A stretch of 64,000 nucleotides of DNA from Clostridia bacterium (GCA_017410375.1 JAFQQW010000016.1:62001-126000), one strand, 5' to 3'; positions 53,935 through 63,195 are shown, numbered from the stretch's first letter. The notes: generated by a model from the letters alone, not told the origin. Numbers and translations are program-made.

Positions 53935-56900
53935 TTATTTTGCAGGACTTATAGTCATTTCTACTTTTGACCCGTCAATAAGTACTTTGCCATTAAACTC
54001 TGCTAAAGGTAACACGATGGTTGTGTTTACGCCATCAGGTCGTTCTTCGTTGTTGATAATGGTATAATCGCCTTCAAGTGTCTTATTTTCTTTATCTGTA
54101 ACCTTAACGTGTGCCAAAAAGCCTTGTAAGGTTCCTGCTTTAACCTCAAACGGGAATTGACTCAAAGGCACAACTACACGGAATCCCTGCGCATTCGAGC
54201 CTGTTCCGATAGATTTAACCGTAAAAGGTTCGAAGTCTTTCGGTGTATTAACGGTTGCGTTCTGTTCACCATCAAAAGGTTTGGTTGAAATCTCAATTTT
54301 TGCCAAGCTATACGATTCCGGGGCATCTGGCAAAGCAAAAGTTATAGGCATTGCACAAGCATCTGCACGAACATCGTTACCTGAAATTGTTCCGGTGAAC
54401 GGAACATCTTCCCCACCGTTTTTAGATTTCAACACACCTCTTACATATAAGCCTTTCAACTGATTTTCAGCAGGTGAAAAGCCCAATGCTTTGTAGCCAA
54501 CAACAACACGAAGTGCCGCACCTTTTGAACCGCCTATGCCATTTACTTTGTATTCGCCATCTTTAAATGTAACGGACTCGGATTCGTTTGTTTTACCGCT
54601 ATCATCAAATGCTTTTTCCGATGCAGGCAATTCGTCGGTAAAGGGTTTGGCCGAAAGTTCAAAATTGCTCATTTTAAACTCATCAATGCTTGCACTTCCC
54701 ATCTGAGCCGGTTGTTGCAAAAGAATAACAACTCTTTCGGTTGTCCCTTCATTACCCAAAACAAAAACATTAAAGTTAAATGCTTCTCCTGTTGTTCTGT
54801 GCGTCAAAGTGCCGCGTGCATATAAACCGCCTAAAAGATTTGGCTCTATTGGAAGGTCAATTTTTTCGCCCTTCACAACCACACGCAATTTGCCTGCACC
54901 CGAGCCTATGCCTTCAATCGAAATTTTCTGCGTATAAGTTTCAGGAATTTTTGAAGAAATCTGTGGAACATTGGAGTTGTCCTGCTCATAAACCGGTTTG
55001 CCGATGGTCTCTTTAATATTTTCAGTTGTAGGACCATTTGATAAAGGAGCTAACACGCCGCTTCCGTATTCTTCTGTACTACCGTCTGTTTTTGTTGCGA
55101 TAAGCTTGTAGTTAAATTCTGCGGAAGAAGAATTTACTTTTACCAATGCTTCAAAAGGATATTTGTCATCGGTAACCGTTTTCTTTTCACCATTTGCTTC
55201 ATATTCCACCGTAATAGATTTGATATCTTTATCTGTTACATATACATAAGCGTGATATTTTTCGGGATTAAACTGAATGACATAACCTTTACCGTTCTTA
55301 TGCGTAGATTCCGTTTTTTCTGCTGTGGGATTATAAAGAATTTTGTCCAATGCATAAGACGGTTTTTTCGCAATATCGGTTTTAATAATCGCAGTTACAA
55401 TGCCTTTTGCGGGAATGTTAACGGCAAATACACCGTTTGCGACTGTTACTTCAGTTGTATTTCCTGCCGCATCATAAATGGTAGCAACACCATTTAGGCC
55501 TGCAAATTCATTACCTAATGTGATGTTGGTATTTACATTCTGTGCAGACTCGTTGACCATTGCCACACCCAATACACCGTCTTTTTTCGCGGTCACATAA
55601 TTAACGTTTATGTCAGAAGATTTTACGATGTCGCGGACATTACATAACCACATACCCTCTTCATTATACATTTTTCCGGGTTTCGCTCCATACTGATTTG
55701 ATACGAAGTAGGAATAGCCGTCATACCAGATTTCAGGGAATGAAACTTTACCATTCGAACGCGACATAACTTCCTGAATCTGGAAATCTTCTACAATCGC
55801 CTGGAAGGGAGCTACATGTGTGTAATAAATAATGTTGTATTCAGGTCCTTCATAAGGATATTCAGGCTTCATATAGTTTGTATAATATCTTTCGATATAA
55901 TAACCGGGATAATTGGTAAATCTGCCCAAAATTGCATTTCTGCCCTGGGTTTCAAAGAAGTTATCCCCTGTCCAGTCAGACATCTTATACATAAAAGGTG
56001 CCCAGGTGTTCATTAAAATAAAGTTACTGTGCCCTGCAGTGAATGTATGCTCTGTTGTAAGACCTGCTGTTGCAAAGGTCCAGCCGGGTGCATCATCCTC
56101 ATCTACAACCGAGGTCATACCCATTGCAGGTTTCCATGTGCCGTATTCGTTTTCCAAACGCCACTGGAAATCACCATGCCACCACCAGTTTGCCTTATCG
56201 GCATTAATAACGTGCACATCAGCTGCAGATTGCGGATCAACATGGTACATATTATCTGCGTATCCGTTCTGATATCCCATAGAGGAAAGGGCAGTCATTA
56301 ACCCCTGTGTAAAGGTTTGTGCCGCATCTAAATATTTTTTTTCGCCCGTTACCTGATACGCATACATCAGAGGCGGAATGTAACTGTTGTAATCGGTCAA
56401 TACAAACGCATCTGTGTTGGTGCCCTTTTTATATTTTTCATCGCTAAGCTTTGCAACAATTCCATCTGCATCGGTTTTAATTTGCTTAAGATATGCCGCA
56501 TCCCCTGTCATATTGTAAAAACCAATCTGTGCTGTGATGCCTGCTTGTGACGCACCTTTAGTGCCTTTGTTGATTGCGGTTTGCAACGCATACGGCATTC
56601 TTCCCTGACTCATTTCATAGAGTGATGTCCACATTGCACTGCCACCAATGTTAGGTGTAGTGGTCAGCTCGTTGGAGCCTAAAACGGATGTATCTTTCAA
56701 ATCATAGTTGAAATGGTTATGCTTTCTGCTGAGCATAAATGCGATTGATGGAGCCACGCGTTCATCTAAAAGCACTTCATCTTCTGTTAATAAATAACGC
56801 TGAACCAACTGAAGCGCATTACATTGAGCTACCTGATGGTCATATTCGGCATAGTAAAAACCCATACCGTTTTCGTCCCACGCACCGTATTTATCGTCCA

Positions 56901-58824
56901 TAATTAAATCGTCAATGTTATAAACCGCATCGTTTAAAGTGCCGTAATAATTGGTACGGATGTCTTTTACATTATACATATCTTCCGATACGTGCTTAAA
57001 GGTGTCATACCAACCGTTTGTACCTGCTAAAACGCGATATGCAAAAGAATAGGTGTCCCCTGCTTTAAAGTTTGCACCGGGTGTACCCATAAGCGGTGCA
57101 GTAATTTGTGGGCGCACATTATTTTCTTTGTCACGAAGCAAATAACCGTAACGAGCTGTTTCCCAGTATGCCACATCCTGATGGGTTGAGGAAGGATCTA
57201 CCGCAATACCTTTCACAACTTCGCCTGCTGTTTCATTTACGGCAAAGGCAACCATAGGTGTAAATAAGAAAGGTTCGGAAATGACATTTGTTGTGGTGGG
57301 ACCCCCTTCTCTTGTGTGCATAAACGGCACAACAGAGCGGGTTATCTCGCTTTCGTCAAGAGCATTGCCCGAGAAAAGCAAGAAAGAATATGCACCATCA
57401 TTGGCAAAAGATGCATCTAATTTGAATTTAGGTTCTTTTGCCAGATTATCCATAGTAACGGTTACGGTAAGGGTAACACCCGCCTTTACAGGGAAGAACA
57501 ATTTTGCTTCGTTATCCGAAAGTTTTTGTACCGCATCAGGCAAAAACCAATAGCCTGTTCCGCTTTCAAAGAAGTTTTCGGTGGTATAGCGGTTTTCTGA
57601 GCCGTTATATATAATGGTCTGTGCAAAATTTTCACCTGCGTAGTGCTGACCTACCATTTCACCCGGCACTCTGGGTATTGCTTTTTCTGTTTTATCGGTG
57701 GTCATCATTAAATAGCCAAATTCTTCGGATTTGTCTTTTACTTTAACCCATTGACCATCTTTTTTAACAAAAATTTCGTTTTGAACCAAATTACCTTTGT
57801 TTCCAACGCCCTCAATAAAGTTTACTTTGAACATATCATTTTCAAGGGTAATGGTTTGTGTTTCATTCATAGGCTGTGTTGCCCAATATGGAAACTGATT
57901 GTCAGTCAACAAAGAAGCAAGAGAATCCCTTACCGAATAGGTTTTGCTTAAAGCTTCTATATCATCGGCAGGGGTTTCATCTAGTTTATCGGTGACAAAA
58001 ATCGCCTTACATCTTGCATAATAGCCTGAAGTATCATGCACAGAAATGGTGTGTTTGCCTGCAACAAAGTCATACACGCCAACTTCCTGCCAGAAAAATC
58101 CGTCTTTTCCGTGGGTGCCCATCTTTTCAGGTGCAATAACACCATCTACGCCTACATTGTAATAGCGCGCGCCCGGGCGGTTGGTTGCAAAATCACGAGC
58201 CAAAGTCCAAACTTTGTACGTGCCACTGTTTTTTACATAAAAATCAATGGTAGCAGGATCTCCACCCGGCACACTACCTTCAGAGCCATCAGGCGAACCA
58301 TGTGTTCCGAATAATTCTTCTTCTTTATTTGTAATCCAAGAACCCAAATTTGTAAAATCGAGTGCAGAAATATAGTACGCATCTGCAGGTGCATTATCTA
58401 TGTCCGTAGTAATGTTTACAGTCTGTGTATCTCCGTCCCATTCCACATTTGCGCCATATGCCTCTGAAATAAATCGGAGCGGAACCAATGTTCTTCCGTC
58501 TAAAAGTACAGGCGGCTGGTCAAGGGCTGTTACCTTGCCATCAACAAATGCTTTGGGATTGTCAATGGAAACAGAGACTCTGATACCGCCTCTTACACCG
58601 CTTGCGGTTTCAGTATCTCCGTTCCATGTTACTGTAGCTCCAAGGGTTTCAAAAATTTTACGCATAGGCACCATAGTTCTGTCATTTAACAAAACAGGCT
58701 CTACGTCAAATTCCAACTTTTCGCCGTTTACATACACACTGATTGGTTGCTCTGCCGAAACAGGCATTACAAACATTGAAACCAAAAGTGCTATGCAAAG
58801 CATGACTGAAATAATTTTTTTCAT
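53935..58824 (-). CDS. Giant secreted protein: copper-amine-oxidase-N-like domains, CBM-like module and toroid-like core
   Basis: 1629 residues with a signal peptide (cleavage near SAE-QPIS at 24). Two copper amine oxidase N-terminal-like repeats at about 25-140 (VLLNDRTMVPMRKIFETLGATVTWNGDT and VLLDGRTLVPLRFISEAYGANVEWDGDT), common in secreted Firmicute proteins. A CBM-like module at about 150-280 is followed by a core at about 310-1160 with WWWHGDFQWR at 880 and GRFTNYPGYYIERY near 960. Three related beta-rich repeats occupy about 1298-1410, 1416-1520 and 1525-1629 (GIGSG...LRVVV...LLGGLYARG). The core is related to that of the 2307-residue protein. First gene of the glycan operon, so it is probably the secreted depolymerase or binding protein feeding the intracellular enzymes; that role is inferred. 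Confidence 0.72.
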   Translation of the reverse strand: MKKIISVMLCIALLVSMFVMPVSAEQPISVYVNGEKLEFDVEPVLLNDRTMVPMRKIFETLGATVTWNGDTETASGVRGGIRVSVSIDNPKAFVDGKVTALDQPPVLLDGRTLVPLRFISEAYGANVEWDGDTQTVNITTDIDNAPADAYYISALDFTNLGSWITNKEEELFGTHGSPDGSEGSVPGGDPATIDFYVKNSGTYKVWTLARDFATNRPGARYYNVGVDGVIAPEKMGTHGKDGFFWQEVGVYDFVAGKHTISVHDTSGYYARCKAIFVTDKLDETPADDIEALSKTYSVRDSLASLLTDNQFPYWATQPMNETQTITLENDMFKVNFIEGVGNKGNLVQNEIFVKKDGQWVKVKDKSEEFGYLMMTTDKTEKAIPRVPGEMVGQHYAGENFAQTIIYNGSENRYTTENFFESGTGYWFLPDAVQKLSDNEAKLFFPVKAGVTLTVTVTMDNLAKEPKFKLDASFANDGAYSFLLFSGNALDESEITRSVVPFMHTREGGPTTTNVISEPFLFTPMVAFAVNETAGEVVKGIAVDPSSTHQDVAYWETARYGYLLRDKENNVRPQITAPLMGTPGANFKAGDTYSFAYRVLAGTNGWYDTFKHVSEDMYNVKDIRTNYYGTLNDAVYNIDDLIMDDKYGAWDENGMGFYYAEYDHQVAQCNALQLVQRYLLTEDEVLLDERVAPSIAFMLSRKHNHFNYDLKDTSVLGSNELTTTPNIGGSAMWTSLYEMSQGRMPYALQTAINKGTKGASQAGITAQIGFYNMTGDAAYLKQIKTDADGIVAKLSDEKYKKGTNTDAFVLTDYNSYIPPLMYAYQVTGEKKYLDAAQTFTQGLMTALSSMGYQNGYADNMYHVDPQSAADVHVINADKANWWWHGDFQWRLENEYGTWKPAMGMTSVVDEDDAPGWTFATAGLTTEHTFTAGHSNFILMNTWAPFMYKMSDWTGDNFFETQGRNAILGRFTNYPGYYIERYYTNYMKPEYPYEGPEYNIIYYTHVAPFQAIVEDFQIQEVMSRSNGKVSFPEIWYDGYSYFVSNQYGAKPGKMYNEEGMWLCNVRDIVKSSDINVNYVTAKKDGVLGVAMVNESAQNVNTNITLGNEFAGLNGVATIYDAAGNTTEVTVANGVFAVNIPAKGIVTAIIKTDIAKKPSYALDKILYNPTAEKTESTHKNGKGYVIQFNPEKYHAYVYVTDKDIKSITVEYEANGEKKTVTDDKYPFEALVKVNSSSAEFNYKLIATKTDGSTEEYGSGVLAPLSNGPTTENIKETIGKPVYEQDNSNVPQISSKIPETYTQKISIEGIGSGAGKLRVVVKGEKIDLPIEPNLLGGLYARGTLTHRTTGEAFNFNVFVLGNEGTTERVVILLQQPAQMGSASIDEFKMSNFELSAKPFTDELPASEKAFDDSGKTNESESVTFKDGEYKVNGIGGSKGAALRVVVGYKALGFSPAENQLKGLYVRGVLKSKNGGEDVPFTGTISGNDVRADACAMPITFALPDAPESYSLAKIEISTKPFDGEQNATVNTPKDFEPFTVKSIGTGSNAQGFRVVVPLSQFPFEVKAGTLQGFLAHVKVTDKENKTLEGDYTIINNEERPDGVNTTIVLPLAEFNGKVLIDGSKVEMTISPAK

Positions 58825-58856
58825 AACTTTCCCTCTTTTCGTTTTCTTTATATTAA

Positions 58857-58865
58857 TATTGTAGC
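58857..58865 (-). promoter_or_regulatory. Extended -10 element of the six-gene glycan operon
   Basis: Minus strand TGCTACAAT with no good -35 box, upstream of AGAGGG and the ATG at 58824. Suggests activator-dependent transcription. Confidence 0.45.
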
Positions 58866-58887
58866 ATAAAACGTTTTTGCTTTAAAT

Positions 58888-58900
58888 GACATATTATGTC
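58888..58900. promoter_or_regulatory. Candidate operator palindrome in the divergent region
   Basis: Perfect 13-bp palindrome GACATATTATGTC. A partial second copy, GACATAATATAG, lies at 58949-58960 within the GH2 promoter spacer. Either could bind the AraC protein encoded at 61421. Confidence 0.5.
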
Positions 58901-58937
58901 GTTTTACTTGTCTATTCTGCTGTTTAACCCCAAATAC

Positions 58938-58966
58938 TGGACAAATCAGACATAATATAGTATAAT
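58938..58966 (+). promoter_or_regulatory. Promoter of the GH2 gene
   Basis: TGGACA (58938-58943), 17-bp spacer, TATAAT (58961-58966). Confidence 0.7.
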
Positions 58967-58996
58967 AATTTCATTCTTAAACAGGGAGTGTATGTT

Positions 58997-61360
58997 ATGG
59001 AAAAGTTTTGCATTTCGAAAGATTGGTTGTTAAAAACAGAGCGTGACAGCGACTATAAAAAAGTGGATTTACCCAACGATTATGTGATAACCGCAGGCAG
59101 AAGTGAACACGCGGCAGGAGGCGGTTCGGACGGATTTTTCAACAGTGGCGTGGCAAATTACATAAAATATCTGAAAGATTTAGAAGCGGGCAAACACTAC
59201 ATTTTAGATATTGACGGTGCATATATGGTTTCGGAAGTAACTTTTAACGATGATTTGCTTTCCATTCATCCGCACGGTTACACACCTTATCTTGTAGACC
59301 TTACTGACTATATAGTGCCTGATGTGACCAACAAAATTAAAATTTTCACCAACCCGATGCAACCCTCCACCCGTTGGTATGCGGGCGGTGGTATTTATCG
59401 TGATGTGTTTTTGTGGACAGGCGGTAAAGTACGCGTTGAGCCGTGGGATACCTTTATTACCACACCCGAAGCGGATGAAAAGCAGGCGGTTGTACAGATT
59501 AAATACGAAATTTCGTCTGATGTTGCAGGTGCCGCATCGGTAAAATCAGTGATTTGCGATGCAGACGGCAATGCGGTGGGCGAAAACGCAGTAAATATTC
59601 AGGTGGAACAAGAAAATAAAGCGGTTTTGAATGTGGAAATCCGTGTAGACAACCCTAATCTCTGGAATTTAGATACACCCTATTTATACACCTTAAAAAC
59701 TGAAATTTCTTATAAAAACGAAGTGACCGATACGGCAGAAACGAAGTTTGGTATTCGCACATTAGTTTGCAATTCAAAAGACGGCTTGCTGATTAACGGT
59801 AAATTCACCAAATTGCGTGGCGGTTGTATACATCACGACCACGGTGCTTTAGGTGCCGTAGCACTTCCGAAAGCGGAAGAGAGAAAAATTAAAAAATTAA
59901 AAGAAGCGGGATTCAATGCAATCCGTACCGCCCATTATCCGCCTTCTCTTGCTCTGTTAGAGGTATGTGACCGCGAAGGTATTCTGGTTATGGACGAAGC
60001 CTTTGATATGTGGAATTGTCAGAAAAAGGCAAACGACTATCATTTGTTTTTTAGAGACTGGTATGCAAGAGATATCAAGTCCATGGTATGCCGTGACAGA
60101 AACCATCCGTCGGTTATCAGCTATTCCATCGGTAACGAAATTGTTGAACGTGATTGCAGTTCGGACGGTGCAAAATGGGCAAATATCCTGTCTGAAGAAA
60201 TCAGAAAATATGACACCACCCGTTACGTAACTTCGGGCATTTGCTACGTATACGACAGAATAGACCCCTCCGATCCCGAAGATTATGTGGAAGGGTTTGT
60301 ACGCCAACGTCATCCGGCAATTGAAAAAGGAAAACCGGGTGTACAATTTGACACAATCACCGAAAAATTTATGGAGCCTTTGGACATTGTCGGTTACAAT
60401 TATTTATTTTCGCACTATGAAAAGGACAGCAAAAAATATGAAAACCGTGTAATCTGGGGATCTGAAACCCACACCCTTGATTTTTATGCGGATTGGCAAC
60501 TGACCAAATCCATGAATAATGTATTGGGCAATTTCACCTGGACAGCAATAGACAATCTGGGAGAAGCAGGTACAGGCAGGTCTGCATGGGAACGCGATGA
60601 ACACATTAAAGGCATCAATGTGGCAAATTATCCGTGGCGTTCCTGCTTCCAGGGTGACCTCGATTTGTGTGCATTCCGTATGCCACGGTCGTATTACAGA
60701 GAAGCGATATGGCTATCAGGCAAACCCATTAAGATTTTTACCACCCATCCCGAACACTATGGTGAGGGTTTCAGCGGAACCTATTGGCATTGGTTTGATG
60801 TGTATCCCACCTGGACCTTTGATGAAATTTATATCGGAAAACCCGTAAAATGTGAAGTGTATACCGAAGCAGATTGCATAGAATGGATTTTAAACGGTAA
60901 TTCTCTTGGTATGACCGTGCCCGAAAAGGCCATTGCAACCATAGATATTCCTTATGAAAAAGGAACCCTTATTGCCATTGCATACAAGGGTACTAAAGAG
61001 ATAAGCCGTGATACGCTTGTTACAACAGGCGCACCTGCGCACATTCATGTAATGGCAGAACAGGCAGAATTTTGGGCGGATAATCGTGACCTTGCATACT
61101 TTGATATTCAGCTTACCGACAATCAGGGCAATCCCATTGCAACAGGAGATAATGAACTTACTTGCGTTGTGGAAAATGGTGAGTTGTTGGCATTTTTCAG
61201 CGGTGACCCTCAAAACGAAGATCTCTATGGTTCAAACAAATGCCATGCTTTTATGGGAAAAGCACTCGCCGTTGTTCGTACAAACAACACAGGACCTGTA
61301 GTTGTTACAGTTTACGGAGAAGACTTAGCTTCAGGAAACACAAAAATTATCGCAAAATAA
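58997..61360 (+). CDS. Glycoside hydrolase family 2 protein (beta-galactosidase/beta-glucuronidase type)
   Basis: 787 residues from the ATG at 58997, 8 bases after AGGGAG. Domain order: jelly-roll sugar-binding domain (PSTRWYAGGGIYRDVFLW), immunoglobulin-like domain (LWNLDTPYLYTLKTEI), TIM barrel with LRGGCIHHDHGALGA and FNAIRTAHYPPS, and two C-terminal beta domains (from WTFDEIYIGKPVKCEVYTEADCIEWILNG). Acid/base E381 in YSIGNE and nucleophile E490 in IWGSETHT. It cleaves a terminal beta-linked sugar; which one is not clear. Cytoplasmic. Divergent from the six-gene operon and followed by an AraC gene. Confidence 0.92.
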   Translation: MEKFCISKDWLLKTERDSDYKKVDLPNDYVITAGRSEHAAGGGSDGFFNSGVANYIKYLKDLEAGKHYILDIDGAYMVSEVTFNDDLLSIHPHGYTPYLVDLTDYIVPDVTNKIKIFTNPMQPSTRWYAGGGIYRDVFLWTGGKVRVEPWDTFITTPEADEKQAVVQIKYEISSDVAGAASVKSVICDADGNAVGENAVNIQVEQENKAVLNVEIRVDNPNLWNLDTPYLYTLKTEISYKNEVTDTAETKFGIRTLVCNSKDGLLINGKFTKLRGGCIHHDHGALGAVALPKAEERKIKKLKEAGFNAIRTAHYPPSLALLEVCDREGILVMDEAFDMWNCQKKANDYHLFFRDWYARDIKSMVCRDRNHPSVISYSIGNEIVERDCSSDGAKWANILSEEIRKYDTTRYVTSGICYVYDRIDPSDPEDYVEGFVRQRHPAIEKGKPGVQFDTITEKFMEPLDIVGYNYLFSHYEKDSKKYENRVIWGSETHTLDFYADWQLTKSMNNVLGNFTWTAIDNLGEAGTGRSAWERDEHIKGINVANYPWRSCFQGDLDLCAFRMPRSYYREAIWLSGKPIKIFTTHPEHYGEGFSGTYWHWFDVYPTWTFDEIYIGKPVKCEVYTEADCIEWILNGNSLGMTVPEKAIATIDIPYEKGTLIAIAYKGTKEISRDTLVTTGAPAHIHVMAEQAEFWADNRDLAYFDIQLTDNQGNPIATGDNELTCVVENGELLAFFSGDPQNEDLYGSNKCHAFMGKALAVVRTNNTGPVVVTVYGEDLASGNTKIIAK

Positions 61361-61420
61361 ATTAACACTTTACAAAATAATGCCTGATGTGTTATAGTAA
61401 AATACGAAAGGTGGCTTCTT

Positions 61421-62182
61421 ATGAAAGTTATAGATAGTGGTATTCAAATTTTCAAAGATAAAAATTTTATAATAAACCGACCGAATAGTCCGTACTATGC
61501 TTTGCAGTTATTCTGGTCGCCTATTTCCATCAGAATAGACGGAAAAGATATTGTGTTGCCACCGCACACGCTTTTGCTTGTGGATAAAGACGCGCCGCAG
61601 TATTTTTACGCAACAGACGACGCTATGATAAACGACTATGTTGTTTTTTCCGCTGAAAAATCAGAACTTGAAGGTCTTATGTTAAACAAGCCGCTTTCCC
61701 TTGCAAGACCTGAGCAATATCACAATATCATTCGTTCTATTGATATAGAGCATCGCAGTGCAAATGCCCGACGAGAAGAAACGGTAACTTTTATGTTGCA
61801 GGGATTATTATCAAAATGCAAAGATTTATTTGATTATTACGATTCAGATGCCCCTACTTTAAAAACGCGCGATGCTTTTGTGCAACTTCGGGCAGACATA
61901 ATAAATTTTCCGTATTGGGAATGGAAAATACCCGAAATGGCAAAACGATGCAACTTAAGTGCTTCGCGTTTTCAGCGGGCATATAAAAAACTTTTTTCCG
62001 TCTCGCCTATGGCAGATGTGGTAAACGCACGTATTTTAACAGCAAAAATTAAACTTTCAAGCAACCAAACCATTAAAGAAATCGCGGCACAATGCGGATA
62101 CAAAAGCGATCTGCATTTTATGAAGCAATTCAAAAAAATCACCGGCAAAACGCCTTCCGAATACCGAAAAAACGGAGGATAA
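61421..62182 (+). CDS. AraC family transcriptional regulator next to GH2
   Basis: 253 residues; ATG behind AAAGGTGG. N-terminal cupin domain (WSPISIRIDGKDIVLPPHTLLLVDKDAPQYFYATD), then helix-turn-helix motifs WKIPEMAKRCNLSASRFQRAYKKLFSVSPMADVV and TIKEIAAQCGYKSDLHFMKQFKKITGKTPSEYR. A weak promoter (TTACAA, 17 bp, TATAGT at 61393-61398) lies upstream, so it can be expressed apart from GH2. Likely regulator of GH2 and the divergent glycan operon. Confidence 0.91.
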   Translation: MKVIDSGIQIFKDKNFIINRPNSPYYALQLFWSPISIRIDGKDIVLPPHTLLLVDKDAPQYFYATDDAMINDYVVFSAEKSELEGLMLNKPLSLARPEQYHNIIRSIDIEHRSANARREETVTFMLQGLLSKCKDLFDYYDSDAPTLKTRDAFVQLRADIINFPYWEWKIPEMAKRCNLSASRFQRAYKKLFSVSPMADVVNARILTAKIKLSSNQTIKEIAAQCGYKSDLHFMKQFKKITGKTPSEYRKNGG

Positions 62183-62202
62183 ATCTTCCTCCACTTACTC
62201 AA

Positions 62203-62300
62203 AACTTTGACGAATACCACCATAAATTTAACGATTACCATATAAATTTCACGAATACCCCATAAGTTTCACGATTACTGCAAAGATTTCACGATTTGAA
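62203..62300. repeat. Degenerate tandem repeat array with 20-bp period (array 2)
   Basis: ACGA occurs at 62210, 62231, 62251, 62271 and 62291 (spacing 21, 20, 20, 20) in units like ATAAATTTCACGAATACC. Like array 1, one end reads AACTTTGA. Lies between the AraC stop and a terminator. Confidence 0.7.
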
Positions 62301-62312
62301 TATAAAAAAATA

Positions 62313-62346
62313 ACCGCTACCCGGAATTTTGCTCTCGGATAGCGGT
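62313..62346 (+). terminator. Terminator after the AraC gene and repeat array 2
   Basis: ACCGCTA / TAGCGGT stem with an inner CCG/CGG pair, followed by GTTTTTTG. Confidence 0.7.
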
Positions 62347-62410
62347 GTTTTTTGTATGTGAAAATATAACGAAAAACCCGGGAATGGCTTAAATAAAGGC
62401 AAAAATAAAA

Positions 62411-62440
62411 GGACAACAATTCTATCAAAATTGTTGTCCT
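62411..62440 (-). terminator. Terminator of tRNA-Arg
   Basis: GGACAACAAT / ATTGTTGTCC stem; on the minus strand it is followed by TTTTATTTTT. Confidence 0.85.
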
Positions 62441-62444
62441 TATG

Positions 62445-62521
<77 letters not shown>

Positions 62522-62538
62522 ATATGAAGGCAACCTTT

Positions 62539-63111
62539 TTAACGGTTGTCTTCGGGGAATAATTTGTATTTTGAAAGCAAGTCGTATACTATAATAGATA
62601 TAGTGGGAATCAAAACACCTTTTAAAAGATTAAACGGCAAAAAACCGTAAAGCAACATGTTGTTTTTTACAGAAGAATCCGCAATACCGTACAGCGGGAG
62701 GGTGATATAAAAATTAAATATCGCCATTGCAATTGCACAACAGATAGCCGAAGCGGATATAGCCAAAAAACGATGTCCGATTGACTTATTTTTCCGCATT
62801 GCAATCCATAAAGGCAAAACCATGCACATGCCGGAAAGAAAATTGCCAACCTCACCGGAAAGTGCCGGCTCCTTTGTAATCGCAATATGTAATATGTTTT
62901 TAAGCAGTTCAACCAAAGTGCCTGCAATCGGTCCTAAGCCAAGGGTTGCAATCAATGCCGGCACATCACTGAAATCGATCTTTAAAAAAGGCGTTGCAGG
63001 AACTAAAAAGCCTGCCGGAATTTCCATATAATAAAGCGCAAATGCAAGTGCGGTAAGCATTCCGACATACACCATGCTCCGTACATGTTTTGAATCTTTT
63101 TTTGTGTTCAT
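62539..63111 (-). CDS. ribU: Riboflavin ECF transporter, substrate-binding S component
   Basis: 190 residues with five to six hydrophobic segments. The pattern MVYVGMLTALAFALYYMEIPAGFLVPATPFLKIDFSDVPALIATLGLGPIAGTLVELLKNILH is typical of RibU, which binds riboflavin and works with the shared ECF energy-coupling module encoded elsewhere. The FMN riboswitch upstream supports the call. The ATG follows AAAGGATGA. Confidence 0.93.
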   Translation of the reverse strand: MNTKKDSKHVRSMVYVGMLTALAFALYYMEIPAGFLVPATPFLKIDFSDVPALIATLGLGPIAGTLVELLKNILHIAITKEPALSGEVGNFLSGMCMVLPLWIAMRKNKSIGHRFLAISASAICCAIAMAIFNFYITLPLYGIADSSVKNNMLLYGFLPFNLLKGVLIPTISIIVYDLLSKYKLFPEDNR

Positions 63112-63135
63112 CTGTCAATCATCCTTTCATGTAAA

Positions 63136-63164
63136 TAGCCTTAAGATATACTATCTCAAGGCTA
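63136..63164 (-). promoter_or_regulatory. Expression-platform hairpin of the FMN riboswitch
   Basis: TAGCCTTGAGATA / TATCTTAAGGCTA stem between the riboswitch and ribU. Only a short TTTAC follows on the minus strand, so termination is not certain and translational control is possible. Confidence 0.5.
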
Positions 63165-63195
63165 CTTTTAAACAAAAGAATAATCAAAAACATCC

